Of a stretch of DNA of 61,006 bases, positions 26,049 to 35,318 are shown piece after piece (the stretch's first letter is position 1; every line of letters starts with the position of its first letter). The DNA lies in contig NZ_MUNE01000094.1 of assembly GCF_002154605.1 (NCBI RefSeq), positions 1 through 61,006 on the forward strand, given 5' to 3'. Under the pieces are notes generated by a model. That model searched no databases. It was not told the origin of the DNA and saw only the letters and a program-made list of their open reading frames with translations. The stretch is from Streptomyces milbemycinicus. GTDB lineage: Bacteria > Actinomycetota > Actinomycetes > Streptomycetales > Streptomycetaceae. The translations under genes were made by a program, and so were the position numbers.

Positions 26049-26713
26049 TCAGCGCGGGGCGAGAGCCCTCACGGCGTCCGCGATCAGCGTGTCTCCCGCG
26101 ATGGCCTCGAGCGTCCGGCCCTCGCTGCCGGGTGCGTCGAGCAGGGCGAGCAGTACGGCGGCCACGTCCTCGCGAGTGATGCCGCCGGAGTCGGTGACAT
26201 CGGCGAGCGTCACCGGCCGGTGGCCTCGGCATCCGTGAGCAGACCGGGTCGTACGACCGTCACGCCCAGCGCGGTGCGGGCGCGCACCGCCTCCTCGGCC
26301 GCGGCCTTGGCACGCAGGTAGGCGCGGAAGACCGGGTCGAGGGTGTCGTCCCGCGCCCGCAAATCGGCGCCCATGGCGGAGATCAGCAGGTAGCGGCCGA
26401 CCCCGGCGGCCTCGGCGGCGTCCGCCAGCAGGATCGCTGCGTCGCGGTCGACGCTCTCCTTGCGCGCGGCTCCGCTGCCCGCTCCGGCTCCCGCCGCGAA
26501 CACCACGGCGTCCGCGCCGTCCAGGTGCTTCGCGACCTCCTCGACCGAGGCCCTCTCCAGGTCCACGACCAGGGCTTCGGCACCCGCCACCGCCGGGCTC
26601 GTGGCCTGAGCCGGGTTACGGATCAGACCCGCGACGGAATCCCCACGCGTGGACAGGAGTCTTTCCAGGATGAGGGCGATCCTGCTGTGCCCTCCGGCCA
26701 TGACGACACGCAT
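26049..26713 (-). pseudogene. NAD(P)-binding atypical SDR (NmrA/YwnB-like), one-base frameshift
   Basis: From 26713 the frame encodes VVMAGGHSRIALILERLLS, a YwnB-like start, then AEALVVDLERASVEEVAKHL, YLLISAMGAD and VTVVRPGLLTDAEATGR, and stops with TGA at 26212-26210. Adding one G to the CCGGCCGG run at about 26213 restores VTLADVTDSGGITREDVAAV and runs on to a stop at 26049, giving about 222 residues, the normal family length. A sequencing error in the G-rich run is possible, so the gene may be functional. It is the counterpart of the intact paralogue at 27210-27884, and both precede a RidA-like gene. Confidence 0.8.
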
Positions 26714-26744
26714 GTGTCCGGCTCCTCCTGGCCCTCGCCTGCCG

Positions 26745-27146
26745 TCAGGCGTCGAGACGCATGTCGACGACGACGTTGATCTCGAAGAGCTGGCCGGGGA
26801 AGACCAGGCCGTCGACGCTCAGGCCGGTGGTGGCGGGGCGGTGGTCGCCGAAGTACTCCACGTGCGAGGCGGCGAGGGCGTCGACGTGCTCGCTCAGGTT
26901 CACGACGAAGACGGTGTCCTGCACGATCTGCTTGCGGGTGGCGCCGAAGTGGGCCAGGACCTTGTCGAGGTTGGCGAAGGTCTGCTTGGCCTGGGCCTCG
27001 AAGTCATCGGCGTGGAGGAAGTTGCCGTCCTCGTCGTGCGAGAGCTGGCCGGCGACGTAGATCGTCTCGCCGACCTTGACCGCCTGGGAGTAACCGAAGA
27101 CCTGCTCCGCGGGGACGTCGAAGCTGAAGGACTGCAGGGTTGCCAT
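26745..27146 (-). CDS. RidA-like protein, copy 2
   Basis: 133 residues, clearly paralogous to copy 1 at 21891-22292 (shared GQLSHDE, ADDFEAQ, KVLAHFGATRKQ, FFPGQL/VFPGQLFEI). The segment where RidA deaminases carry the catalytic Arg reads RPATTGLSVDGL, so the Arg is replaced by Thr. It is 31 bases from the frameshifted SDR and 63 from the upstream intact SDR. The start follows AGGAGAAA. Its role is uncertain because the deaminase residue is missing. Confidence 0.9.
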   Translation of the reverse strand: MATLQSFSFDVPAEQVFGYSQAVKVGETIYVAGQLSHDEDGNFLHADDFEAQAKQTFANLDKVLAHFGATRKQIVQDTVFVVNLSEHVDALAASHVEYFGDHRPATTGLSVDGLVFPGQLFEINVVVDMRLDA

Positions 27147-27209
27147 GATGTTTCTCCTCTTGGTGTGGGTGATCGGGTGGGGAAACCGGGCCGTGTGGAC
27201 ACCCGGGGT

Positions 27210-27884
27210 TCAGGAAGCGCGTCGGCTCGTCGTTGAGGCCACGAGCTCGGCGACCGCGTCGGCAACGGAGGTCTCGCCGCTGGTGAGCTCGACGATGACG
27301 TGGTTCAGGGCGGGCTCGTGGAGAGCGGCGTCGATGAACGCCGCGACGTCCTCGCGGTGCACGTCGCCGTACTCGATCGCGGGACCGGCGGTGACGCGGC
27401 CGGTGCCGGGGGTGTCGAGGAGTGTGCCGGGACGGACGATGACCCAGTCGAGGCCGGTACGGGTCAGGTACACGTCGGCGGTCTTCTTCACCCGCATGTA
27501 GTGCTCGAAGCCCTCGCCGGCCTCACCGCCCCGCAGGGCGTCCGGGAACACGGAGACGAGCACGAACCGCGAGACCCCCGCACGGATAGCCGCGTCGGCG
27601 GCCTTCTCCAAGCCCTTGCCGTCAATCAGGGTCGTCTGCTCCCGGCCGGTGCCGTGGGCGCCGGCCGAGAACACCACGGCATCGTGACCGCCGAACTTCT
27701 GCGCCAGCTCCTCCACGGAGTCCTCGATGAGGTCCCCGAGGAGAGGGGTCGCGCCGGTGGCGCGCACGGTGTCGACCTGGGCGGGGTTGCGGTGCATACC
27801 GGTGACCGCGTCACCGCGGTCGGTGAGCAGGCGAGTGAGCCTGCTCCCGACGCCACCGGCGGCGCCGATCTGGAACACCTTCAT
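27210..27884 (-). CDS. NAD(P)-binding atypical SDR (SDR_a5/YwnB-like)
   Basis: 224 residues. The N-terminus is MKVFQIGAAGGVGSRLTRLL, a Rossmann motif of the atypical GxxGxxG kind, followed by MHRNPAQVDTVRATGATPLL, AVVFSAGAHGTGREQTTLID and VIVRPGTLLDTPGTGRV. The family is related to NmrA and isoflavone reductases, often acting as a redox sensor or quinone reductase. The ATG at 27884 is used because the longer frame would cover the operators. It is the first gene of the minus-strand island, directly facing the GntR gene. Confidence 0.9.
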   Translation of the reverse strand: MKVFQIGAAGGVGSRLTRLLTDRGDAVTGMHRNPAQVDTVRATGATPLLGDLIEDSVEELAQKFGGHDAVVFSAGAHGTGREQTTLIDGKGLEKAADAAIRAGVSRFVLVSVFPDALRGGEAGEGFEHYMRVKKTADVYLTRTGLDWVIVRPGTLLDTPGTGRVTAGPAIEYGDVHREDVAAFIDAALHEPALNHVIVELTSGETSVADAVAELVASTTSRRAS

Positions 27885-27954
27885 GAGGGACCACCTCTCT
27901 TCTGGACTCGGACCTTCTGGACTTAGGTCTTCTGGGCTCTGGAGCACTTGTCTC

Positions 27955-27991
27955 AATGTTGACATTGGGCCAACGACTGAATGTTAACATT
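27955..27991. promoter_or_regulatory. Paired GntR operators in divergent promoter
   Basis: AATGTTGACATT at 27955-27966 and the perfect palindrome AATGTTAACATT at 27980-27991 are 25 bases apart centre to centre, between the divergent SDR (27884) and GntR (28015) genes. The TTGACA inside the first can act as a -35 box for the GntR promoter. Two matching palindromes at this spot are strong evidence for autoregulated divergent control. Confidence 0.78.
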
Positions 27992-28014
27992 AGAGCATCG
28001 AGGAGGTAGAAATC

Positions 28015-28683
28015 ATGAGAAGCCAGGGCGGGGTGGCCCCCGCGCGGCGCAGGGGCCTGGCCGACGAGGTCGCGGACCGCATCCGGGAGGCCATCTTCAG
28101 CGGGGCCTATGCCCCCGGTGCGCAGCTGCGTGAGGTGGAGTTGTCGGGCACGCTGGATGTCAGCCGCGGTCCGGTGCGCGAGGCGCTGCGGCTGCTGGAG
28201 CGCGAAGGCCTGGTCCACTGTGCGTGGCACCGTGGCACCACGGTGACGACACTGTCCCCCGAGGACGTCGCGGAGCTCGACAGCCTGCGCGGCGCGCTGG
28301 AAGAGCTCGCCGTGCGGCAGGTGATCGCCCACGCCTCGGACGAGGACCTGGCGGCCGTCGAGAAGACGGCGGGCCTCATGGAACGCGCCACGGACGAGCA
28401 CGAAATGGTGCGCCTGGACATCGCCTTCCATGACGCGGTCTTCGCTGCCGCCGGGCATCTGCGCCTGCAGGATGCGTGGGAGGCCATCCGCTGCCAGGTT
28501 CACCTGTTCCTGCTGACCCGGATCACCCACAGCACCGAGGGCTACATCACGCGCATCCCGGAGGAGCACCGCGAGCTCGTCGCCGTCCTGCGCGCCCGCG
28601 ACACCGACACCGCCCTCAGGCTGTTCGCCACGCATCGCCGTCTCGCCGTCGACGTGGTCGCCGGAACCACCACCCCGAAGTGA
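28015..28683 (+). CDS. GntR-family regulator, FCD type
   Basis: 222 residues. The winged helix is LADEVADRIREAIFSGAYAP, QLREVELSGTLDVSRGPVREAL, and the FCD domain includes ELDSLRGALEELAVRQVIA, LDIAFHDAVFAAAGH and IPEEHRELVAVLRARD with the His residues that bind metal or ligand. The ATG follows GAGGAGG. Two palindromes upstream and the divergent operon point to local control of the oxidoreductase island. It is a different subgroup from the GntR at 12849. Confidence 0.93.
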   Translation: MRSQGGVAPARRRGLADEVADRIREAIFSGAYAPGAQLREVELSGTLDVSRGPVREALRLLEREGLVHCAWHRGTTVTTLSPEDVAELDSLRGALEELAVRQVIAHASDEDLAAVEKTAGLMERATDEHEMVRLDIAFHDAVFAAAGHLRLQDAWEAIRCQVHLFLLTRITHSTEGYITRIPEEHRELVAVLRARDTDTALRLFATHRRLAVDVVAGTTTPK

Positions 28684-28821
28684 CCAGCCGGCCATCAGCT
28701 GACTGATCAGCGGCATGACCCGGAGGGCGGAAAGGCAAGGCGCTTCGCACATGGCGGACCCCCGTCCGCGGAACAACCGGGTAGTGACAGATCGCCGTAG
28801 GCATCTCGGGGCCCGTTTCGC

Positions 28822-29652
28822 TCAGGCGGCGGCCTGTCCGCCCTGTGCCCGAACAGCCAGGTCGGACCAGTCGGCCCAGGTCTTCAGCCGGCCGGCGTAC
28901 ACCTGCGGAAGCATCTCGTTGCCCTGGGTGCCGAAAAAAACGCGCAGCGGCGGGTTGTCGGAGTCGACGACCTCCAGGAGGGCCTGGCCCGCGGCGGCGG
29001 GGTCGCCGAAGTCCACGGTCTCCATGAATGCCGCTAGGCCCTCACGAACGCCGTCGTAGGCGGAGATGGTGTCGGCCTGGACGGCGGACGAGCCGCCCCA
29101 GTCGGTGGCGTAGCCGCCGGGCTCGACCAGCGTGACCTTGATGCCGAGGCCGGCGACTTCCTGGGCCAGCGATTCGGTCAGTCCCTCCAGGGCCCACTTC
29201 GAGGCGTGGTAGCCGCCGAGCAGCGGCCAGGCGGCGACGCCGCCGGTGGAGGAGATCTGGACGATGTGGCCCGAGCCCTGTTCACGAAGAAAGGGCAGCG
29301 CCGCCTGGGTGACCCACAGGGCACCGAAGAGGTTGGTCTCCATCTGGTCGCGCAGCTGCTGCTCGCTCAGCTCCTCCACTGCGCCGAACAGGCCGTAACC
29401 CGCATTGTTGACGACCACGTCGAGGCGACCGAAGTGCTCCTTGGCCTGCTGTACGCTCGCGAAGACCGCGGCCCTGTCGGTCACGTCCAGCTCCAGCGGC
29501 AGCACCGCGTCGCCGTGGGTCGTGACGAGGTCGGTCAGCGAGCCGGCGTTGCGCGCGGTGGCGGCGACCTTGTCGCCCCGAGAGAGCGCGGCCTCGACGA
29601 AGCGGCGGCCGAAGCCGCGGGACGCGCCGGTGACGAACCAGATCTTGCTCAT
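28822..29652 (-). CDS. Classical SDR oxidoreductase
   Basis: 276 residues with WFVTGASRGFGRRFVEAAL, VVVNNAGYGLFGAVEEL, IVQISSTGGVAAWPLLG and YHASKWALEGLTESLA, so the Ser-Tyr-Lys site is complete. VTLVEPGGYATDWGG fits the retinol/17-beta-HSD-like cluster often seen near AraC or MarR regulators in actinobacteria. It is 79 bases downstream of the LLM gene, same strand, and convergent with the GntR gene. Confidence 0.93.
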   Translation of the reverse strand: MSKIWFVTGASRGFGRRFVEAALSRGDKVAATARNAGSLTDLVTTHGDAVLPLELDVTDRAAVFASVQQAKEHFGRLDVVVNNAGYGLFGAVEELSEQQLRDQMETNLFGALWVTQAALPFLREQGSGHIVQISSTGGVAAWPLLGGYHASKWALEGLTESLAQEVAGLGIKVTLVEPGGYATDWGGSSAVQADTISAYDGVREGLAAFMETVDFGDPAAAGQALLEVVDSDNPPLRVFFGTQGNEMLPQVYAGRLKTWADWSDLAVRAQGGQAAA

Positions 29653-29731
29653 GGTGTTGCTCCGTTTTTGATGGTGCTGACTTTCAAGAGCCCGGCGGGA
29701 AAGCTGGGCGGGATTCCGGACGGCTGTGTGG

Positions 29732-30577
29732 TCAGTCCTGGAAGGTGCTGACCAGCGGTGCGATCTCGTCCAGGAAGCGGCGTACGGTCTCGGCGTCGGT
29801 CGGGGGCGCGTACAGCACCGCGCGGTTCACGCCGATCTCCTGCAGCTGGGCCAGGTGCGCGGCGTCGGGTGCGGTGCCGAAGACGGTCACCGGCACTTCG
29901 TCGGTCCGTCCGGCCTCGTATGCCGCCTCGCGCAGCTTGGTGATGCGGTCGGCCAGCTCGGCCACGGGCAGGCCGGCGTGCGGCATCCATTCGTCGCCGA
30001 AGTCGAGTACGCGGTCGGCCGCGCGGGGGCCGGAGCCGCCCACCAGTACCGGCGGTCCGGACGGCCGGTGCGGCTTGGGCCAGGACCACAGCGGTCCGAA
30101 CCGCACGTGATCGCCGTGGAACTCGGCGATGTCCTTCTCCCAGATCTCGCGCATCGCCTTCACCCGCTCGGTCAGTACGCTCCAGCGGCGCGCGGGGTCG
30201 GTGCCATGGTTGGCGATCTCCTCGTTGATCCATCCGGCGCCCACGCCGAACAGCACCCGTCCGCCCGACAGGACGTCCAAACTGGCCAGCGCCTTGGCGG
30301 TGACGATCGGATCGCGTTGGGCCACAAGGGCGATGCCGGTGCCGACCATCAGGCTGCGGGTGGCGGCCGCGGCGTAGGTGAGGGCCACGAACAGGTCGTA
30401 GGTGTGCGAGAAGTGAGCGGGCAGCTCGCCCACCTCGGCGCGGGTGCGCTCGGTGGCGGGCAGGTGGGTGTGCTCTGGAAGGAAGAGCGACTCGAACCCG
30501 CGCTCCTCGACCGCTACGGCCAGTTCGTCGGGGCGGATTGCGAAGTCCGCGGGGAACATGGCGATGCCGAGCTTCAT
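29732..30577 (-). CDS. LLM-class F420-dependent oxidoreductase
   Basis: 281 residues of luciferase-like TIM-barrel fold: MKLGIAMFPADFAIRPDELA, SLFLPEHTHLPA, VGTGIALVAQRDPIVTAKAL, LSGGRVLFGVGAGW and PPVLVGGSGPRAADRVL. This arrangement matches the TIGR03619-type F420 group common in actinobacteria. It would transfer hydride between F420H2 and an unknown organic substrate. It starts an operon with the SDR at 28822 and is divergent from the AraC gene. Confidence 0.9.
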   Translation of the reverse strand: MKLGIAMFPADFAIRPDELAVAVEERGFESLFLPEHTHLPATERTRAEVGELPAHFSHTYDLFVALTYAAAATRSLMVGTGIALVAQRDPIVTAKALASLDVLSGGRVLFGVGAGWINEEIANHGTDPARRWSVLTERVKAMREIWEKDIAEFHGDHVRFGPLWSWPKPHRPSGPPVLVGGSGPRAADRVLDFGDEWMPHAGLPVAELADRITKLREAAYEAGRTDEVPVTVFGTAPDAAHLAQLQEIGVNRAVLYAPPTDAETVRRFLDEIAPLVSTFQD

Positions 30578-30730
30578 GGCTTTCTCCTGGCCGACCGGCG
30601 GCTGCGCGCCGTTCTGAGGTCGTAGTTCGCCGTCGACTCTATGCAGCGATCCCGAGGGTATCCATGACAGGAAAGCTCAGAAATTTACCTTAAAGTCTCA
30701 TTCCTCACGGATATTCGGCCCCGGTAGGGT

Positions 30731-31678
30731 GTGAGTATGGATGTGCTCGCTGACGTACTGGCCGCTACCGGCTTCAAGGGCGTGCTGCTCACGCAGCTGC
30801 GTTCTTCCGGCTCCGGCTGGGGCTGCGCCATTGGCCAGCTCGACACCGCGGGCTTCCACCTGATCGCCGAGGGGGCCTGCTGGCTGCGGACCGCCGAGGC
30901 ACCGCCGAAGCAGCTGGTGTCCGGAGACGTGGTGCTGCTGCCGCGCGGCAAACCGCACCAGCTCATCGGGGCGCCCGACGAGGATGCCCTGCCCTACGCG
31001 GAGCTGGAGGCCGCCCATCCGCCGAACCGCGCGGGCGTGGTCGACCTCGGCGGCAACGGGCCGGTCGTCCGGGTGGTGTGCGGAGAGTTCCACTACGTCG
31101 GCAGCACCGACAGTCATCCGGTCCTTTCGGCGCTGCCCGAGGTCATCCACGTGCCCCATATGAGTGCAGACCCGCAGTTGCAGGGCGTCATCCGGATCCT
31201 GGCCGCCGAGACGAGGAACGGGCAGCCCGGATCGCGGGCTGTGGCCACGCGCCTGACCGAGGTGCTCTTCGTGCTGACGGTCCGCGCCTGGCTCGAACGG
31301 GCCGACAGCGCCGACGAGACGGAGCCGTCGTGGCTGACGGCCCTGCGCGACCCGCGCATCGGCACCGCCCTGTCGCTGATGCACGAGGAGCCGCACCGCG
31401 ACTGGACGGTGGAGAGCCTGGCCCACACCGCCGCGATGTCCCGTCCGGCATTCGCCCGCCAGTTCAAGGCCGTGGTCGGCCTCACCCCCCTGGCATACCT
31501 GTCCCGCGTACGCATCGACCTGGCCGCCCGCCTGCTGCGCGACACCGGCGACTCGGTCGGCGAGATCGCCCAAGCAGTCGGCTACAGCTCCGAGTTCGCC
31601 TTCTCCCGGGCCTTCTCCCGAGAACACGGCATCGCACCCGGCCGCTACCGGCGCAGCGCGTTGGCGGCACGCTCGTGA
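30731..31678 (+). CDS. AraC-family regulator with cupin sensor
   Basis: 315 residues. The N-terminal half is a cupin_6 domain (VLADVLAATGFKGVLLTQLR, HLIAEGACWLRT, VSGDVVLLPRGKPHQL), and the C-terminal half has two HTH motifs (WTVESLAHTAAMSRPAFARQ, then VGEIAQAVGYSSEFAFSRAF). GTG at 30731 or ATG at 30737 may start it. It is divergent from the LLM/SDR pair by about 150 bases and is the natural candidate to activate them. Confidence 0.93.
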   Translation: MSMDVLADVLAATGFKGVLLTQLRSSGSGWGCAIGQLDTAGFHLIAEGACWLRTAEAPPKQLVSGDVVLLPRGKPHQLIGAPDEDALPYAELEAAHPPNRAGVVDLGGNGPVVRVVCGEFHYVGSTDSHPVLSALPEVIHVPHMSADPQLQGVIRILAAETRNGQPGSRAVATRLTEVLFVLTVRAWLERADSADETEPSWLTALRDPRIGTALSLMHEEPHRDWTVESLAHTAAMSRPAFARQFKAVVGLTPLAYLSRVRIDLAARLLRDTGDSVGEIAQAVGYSSEFAFSRAFSREHGIAPGRYRRSALAARS

Positions 31679-31789
31679 CGGATCAGGCGCGGGCATCCAC
31701 GTCGAACATGGACGCCTCGCCGGCCGCCTCTGTTCCAGACCCGCCCCTTGGTTCCTGTCGCAGGTCAACCTGATCGCCGCTCTGGCCCG

Positions 31790-32686
31790 CCCTCGTGGCA
31801 GGCCCAGGCCGGCCAGCCCTTCGGGGTAGAGGGCCCCATGCACCAGTACGTCCGCGTTCTGGGCCAACGTGATGACATTGAGGGAGGGGGCCGTGTCGCC
31901 GGAGCAGACGACGCTGCCGTGGTCGGTGTCGAAGCGATAGGCGTAGGCGGGGAACACGGCGCCGTGTGGGACGAGGACAGCGGTGACCTTGACGTCGTCG
32001 TCCTCCATGATGGTGAAAGGCCGCATGGCGGGCGCGGTGTTCGTCGCAGAGGCGGCGGTTGCGGCCGGTGGCAGGACATCGTGGACGTCCAGCAGTGTGG
32101 CCGGGTCGATGCCGGCGTGTTCGGCCATGAAGAAGGTGAGGGAGGCGGCGTATGCCTGCCCGGCCAGCGGACCGGGGGCGCCTGCCGCGGTGGAGGGGAT
32201 GCCTGCGGGGCCGGGGCCGTACACGGCTACCGGTTTCCGGAATCCTTGATCTCCGGAGGCCCCGGCGGCCAGCAGCGGGAACGAGTAGTAGTCGACGACG
32301 TGGTCGGCGTGGAAGTGGGTCAGGAAGATGCCGGCCAGCGACGGCATCGACAGTCCTGCACGCATGTACTGGGTCACCGCTCCGCGGCCGCGGTCGACGA
32401 CGTAGGTCCTGCCATTGACGACCAGAGCGGACGAGATGCCGTACCGGTTCGCCAACGGCGGTGGACCGCTGTTGGTGACCAGGAGGAAGAGGGACAGGGC
32501 CGCGCCGGAGGTGTCCGCCAGCGTCGCTGCCGCGGCCTGTGTCGTCCCCAGCAGCGGGATGGTGACCACGGCGGAGGAAGCCATGGAGCCCAGGACCGCT
32601 CTGCGGGATGTGCGCCCTGCCTTTCCCAACGGCGGGGTCGCCGGCAGGCCCCGGATCGACGGCTCACTATCTGTGGTTCGGCACAT
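31790..32686 (-). pseudogene. Tat-exported metallo-beta-lactamase-fold hydrolase, 3' truncated
   Basis: The start at 32686 gives a twin-arginine signal (TSRRAVLGSM, Arg 28-29) and an Ala-rich cleavage region, so export is predicted. The MBL motif is FLTHFHADHVVDYYSF; VPHGAVFPAYAYR and CSGDTAPS follow. Recognisable sequence ends at LYPEGLAGLGLP near 31796, before the last His-bearing segment expected in such hydrolases. The frame stays open far beyond, antisense to the AraC gene, only because of base composition. About 80 C-terminal residues seem lost. Confidence 0.75.
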
Positions 32687-33181
32687 GGCAGGCGGCTCCT
32701 CTGCGGTGGGCAGGTCGTGACGAGGACGGGCACTGCGGGACCCCGACCCGCTTACTCCTCGCGCCGCGTGCTGCAGCCGTCATCACTGGGCGGAATGCTG
32801 CACACCGCTGCGCACAAGAAGGGAGAGTCCGTCACGCAACCTAAGGTGGCGTGTCCGCGCCCTTGTGCGGGGGATGCGCGGAACCACGCACCAGTCGACC
32901 AGTGCGTCACCATGTCGATCCGCCAGGTTGCAGAGGTTGTGGACGGTTGCGATCTGCTTGCCTGGTGGAGCCGGGCGTCCGGGACCTCGCTCATCCCGAG
33001 GCAGCGGATCAGGCGCTGCTCCCGCGGTTCGGCCGGCCCCGAACAGCAAGGTGGCGCCGGCCCTGTCCATCTGGTCACGCGCGGGCGGATGTGTGTCGCG
33101 CCCAGGGCGAAGTTCATGCGCATGGCGCCCGCGCCGCGCGGTTGGCGGGCGGGGCATCAGGGTCCCGCCGGGGTCCCGCCT
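32687..33181. other. Gene-free stretch between MBL remnant and LysR gene
   Basis: No frame in these 495 bases resembles a protein family I know. Short minus-strand frames here (for example the one containing HNLCNLADRHGDALVDW) may be worn-out coding sequence. No clear repeats or hairpins stand out. Confidence 0.4.
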
Positions 33182-34093
33182 TCATGTTCCGAGCACGGGA
33201 ATCGGATGCTCCTTGAACCAGCGGGTGAGGAATTCGAGCAGGGCGCCGATCTTTCGCGGCGCGGTCTGGCCCGGGCCATAGATCGCGTACAGCGGTCGGT
33301 CGGGAACGGGGACCTCGGGGAGCTGGACCCGCAGGGCGCCGGACACGAGATCCTCGTAGGCCGACCGCTGGGGGAGCAGGGCGATGCCGCGGCCCTGGAC
33401 AGCGGCCTTCTGGAGGGCGATGTAGGAGTTCGAGGAGAAGACCACGTTGCGGACCTTGTGCTGGGTGGAGGTGGGCCCGTGCCCGAGACGCCAGACAGGT
33501 TCGTTGACGTGCACCAGGCAGTCATGTGCGGCCAGATCGTTGGGGCGGGTGAGGGGGCCGTGCTGTCTGACGTACTCCTCGGAGGCGCACAGGGTGAAGG
33601 GGAGAGACGCGATCTTCTTGAGACGCACCCTGGAGTCCCGCAGGTCCCGCGTGTGCAGGGCGACGTCGAATCCGCTGTCCAGGAAGTCGTAGGTGCGCTC
33701 CGACAGCCCTCCCAGTTCGAACCGGACAGCGATCTTCGGATATGCCGCGGCGAAGGCGGCGATCGCGTCCCCGACGTCGAGACTCCCGATCCACTTGGGG
33801 CAGATGACGCTCAGGAGACCTTCCGCCCGGTCGTGCAGGTGCGCGATCTCGGCTTCTTCCGCTTCGACCTCGGCGAGGATGCGGGCGGCGAACTCGGAGT
33901 AGCGCAGACCGGGTTCGGTAAGGCTGACGGAACGAGACGTGCGGTTGACGAGCCGGACACCGAGCTGCCGCTCCAGCTCCGCGACATGGCGGGAGACGAG
34001 GGAGCCCGATGAGCCCAGCGTCCGGGCCGCTCCGCTGAAGCTGCCGAGCTGCGCGACGGTGACGAAGCTGCGCATCAAGAGCATACGGTCCAT
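33182..34093 (-). CDS. LysR-family transcription regulator
   Basis: 303 residues. The HTH reads MDRMLLMRSFVTVAQLGSFS, GAARTLGSSGSLVSRHVAEL, with RLVNRTSRSVSLTEPG after it. The effector domain has the usual LSVICPKWIGSLDV and SGFDVALHTRDL and ends FLTRWFKEHPIP. The ATG at 34093 follows CTGGAGGA. Its 5' side runs straight into the insertion sequence at 34139, so its natural divergent partner has probably been lost or displaced. Confidence 0.92.
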   Translation of the reverse strand: MDRMLLMRSFVTVAQLGSFSGAARTLGSSGSLVSRHVAELERQLGVRLVNRTSRSVSLTEPGLRYSEFAARILAEVEAEEAEIAHLHDRAEGLLSVICPKWIGSLDVGDAIAAFAAAYPKIAVRFELGGLSERTYDFLDSGFDVALHTRDLRDSRVRLKKIASLPFTLCASEEYVRQHGPLTRPNDLAAHDCLVHVNEPVWRLGHGPTSTQHKVRNVVFSSNSYIALQKAAVQGRGIALLPQRSAYEDLVSGALRVQLPEVPVPDRPLYAIYGPGQTAPRKIGALLEFLTRWFKEHPIPVLGT

Positions 34094-34138
34094 AGAAATC
34101 CTCCAGCCTGCCCTTGCCGGAAACGTCATCCATGCAGG

Positions 34139-35236
34139 TCACGCCGCATGCCGGTACTCGTGGAGGATTCCGCCGAGGCGATCGTGTCGACGTATCTTGA
34201 GGTGGGCTAACGTGTCCGGATCGTCGATCGGCGGGGGCAATGGGTGCAGCGGCCTGGCGTTCGCGATGCCCTGGTGTGGTCGGTGTCCGTTGTAGAACTG
34301 CTCGAACTCGCGCAGGGTGGCGAGCAGATGTCGTTGGTTCCAGATCAACGTCCGGTCCAGGAGCTCGCGGCGACAGGTCTGTATCCACCTTTCCGTGATC
34401 GAGTTCATCCTCGGCATCTGGATGCCGCTGAGCACGACCTCGATCCCCGCGTCCTTGAGGACGGCATCGAACAGTTCGGGGAACTTCCCGTCCCTGTCCC
34501 TGATCATGAACCGTGCCCGGCAGCCGAGGTCTTCGAGGTCCATGACGAGGTTTTTCGCCGCTTGGGCTACCCAGGAGGCGGTCGGATGCGTGGTGGCGCC
34601 CAGGACGCGGATCCTGCGACTGCTGTGTTCGATCACTACGAGCGCATACATCCGCATGCCCGACAGGGTGACTGTTTCCATGAAGTCGCAGGCCAGCAGG
34701 GCGTCAGCCTGGGTGCGAAGGAAGGTGGCCCAGGTGCTGGAGTTCCGCTCGGGTGCTGGGTCGATACCGGCCTCCTTCAGGATTTCCCAGACGGTGGACG
34801 CGCCCACCTTCACCCCCAGTACGAGGAGCTCGCCGTGCAGGCGCCGGTACCCCCAGCTCGGGTTCTCCTTCGCCAGGCGCAGCACCAGGACGCGGATCGA
34901 GCGCACTGTAGGGGGTCATCCCGGGCGTTTGTGCCGGCAGGAGGCGGCATGGCGGCGTGCGACGAGGTTGCGGTGCCAACGCAGTACCGTGTCGGGGCGT
35001 ACGAGCAGCCGTGACCTTCGCAGGACGTGCCGTGGCAGCCGGTGTAGGAGCGCTGCCAGGAATGCCCGGTCGCTCGGGGTGAACCGGATCTTCTCCTTGC
35101 CAAGTTGGCGTTCCAGCACGGTGATCTGGTGGCGCAGAGCGAGGATCTCAGCGTCCTTGTCCCGGTCGGTCATCGGCAGCAGGCGAAGCATCGCAAACGC
35201 GTTCGACACACCCAAGTAAGCCAGTCGCAGCAGCAC
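34139..35236 (-). pseudogene. Integrase-core transposase with one internal stop
   Basis: Two frames in the same phase make one protein: 35236-34919 ([40 protein letters not shown] ... RHKRPG) and 34915-34139 (PTVRSIRVLVLRLAKENPSW, GYRRLHGELLVLG, LLACDFMETVTL, FMIRDRDGKFPELF, MNSITERWIQTCRRE). Between them is a single TGA at 34918-34916 where relatives have Arg (KRPGRP), so CGA to TGA is probable. All three catalytic acids are present. The protein is of the same type as the intact copy at 59819-60937 but distinct. Terminal repeats were not resolved. Confidence 0.88.
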
Positions 35237-35318
35237 GATCGATCATCATGGCGTGCTGACGGCAGCTGCGCGAGAGCGTCGGCTCAGACGACCGCGGCCA
35301 GATTTCGGGAAACCCGAT

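Noticed and set aside
27900..27945. Repeats of CTTCTGGACT/GGTCTTCTGG
   Set aside because: Too imperfect and short to call; the palindromes nearby explain control better.
30698..31789. Continuation of the MBL frame to 662 residues
   Set aside because: It is antisense to the clear AraC gene and has no recognisable domain.
32752..33157. Two overlapping minus frames of about 120 residues
   Set aside because: No family resemblance and no conserved motif; not supported as genes.
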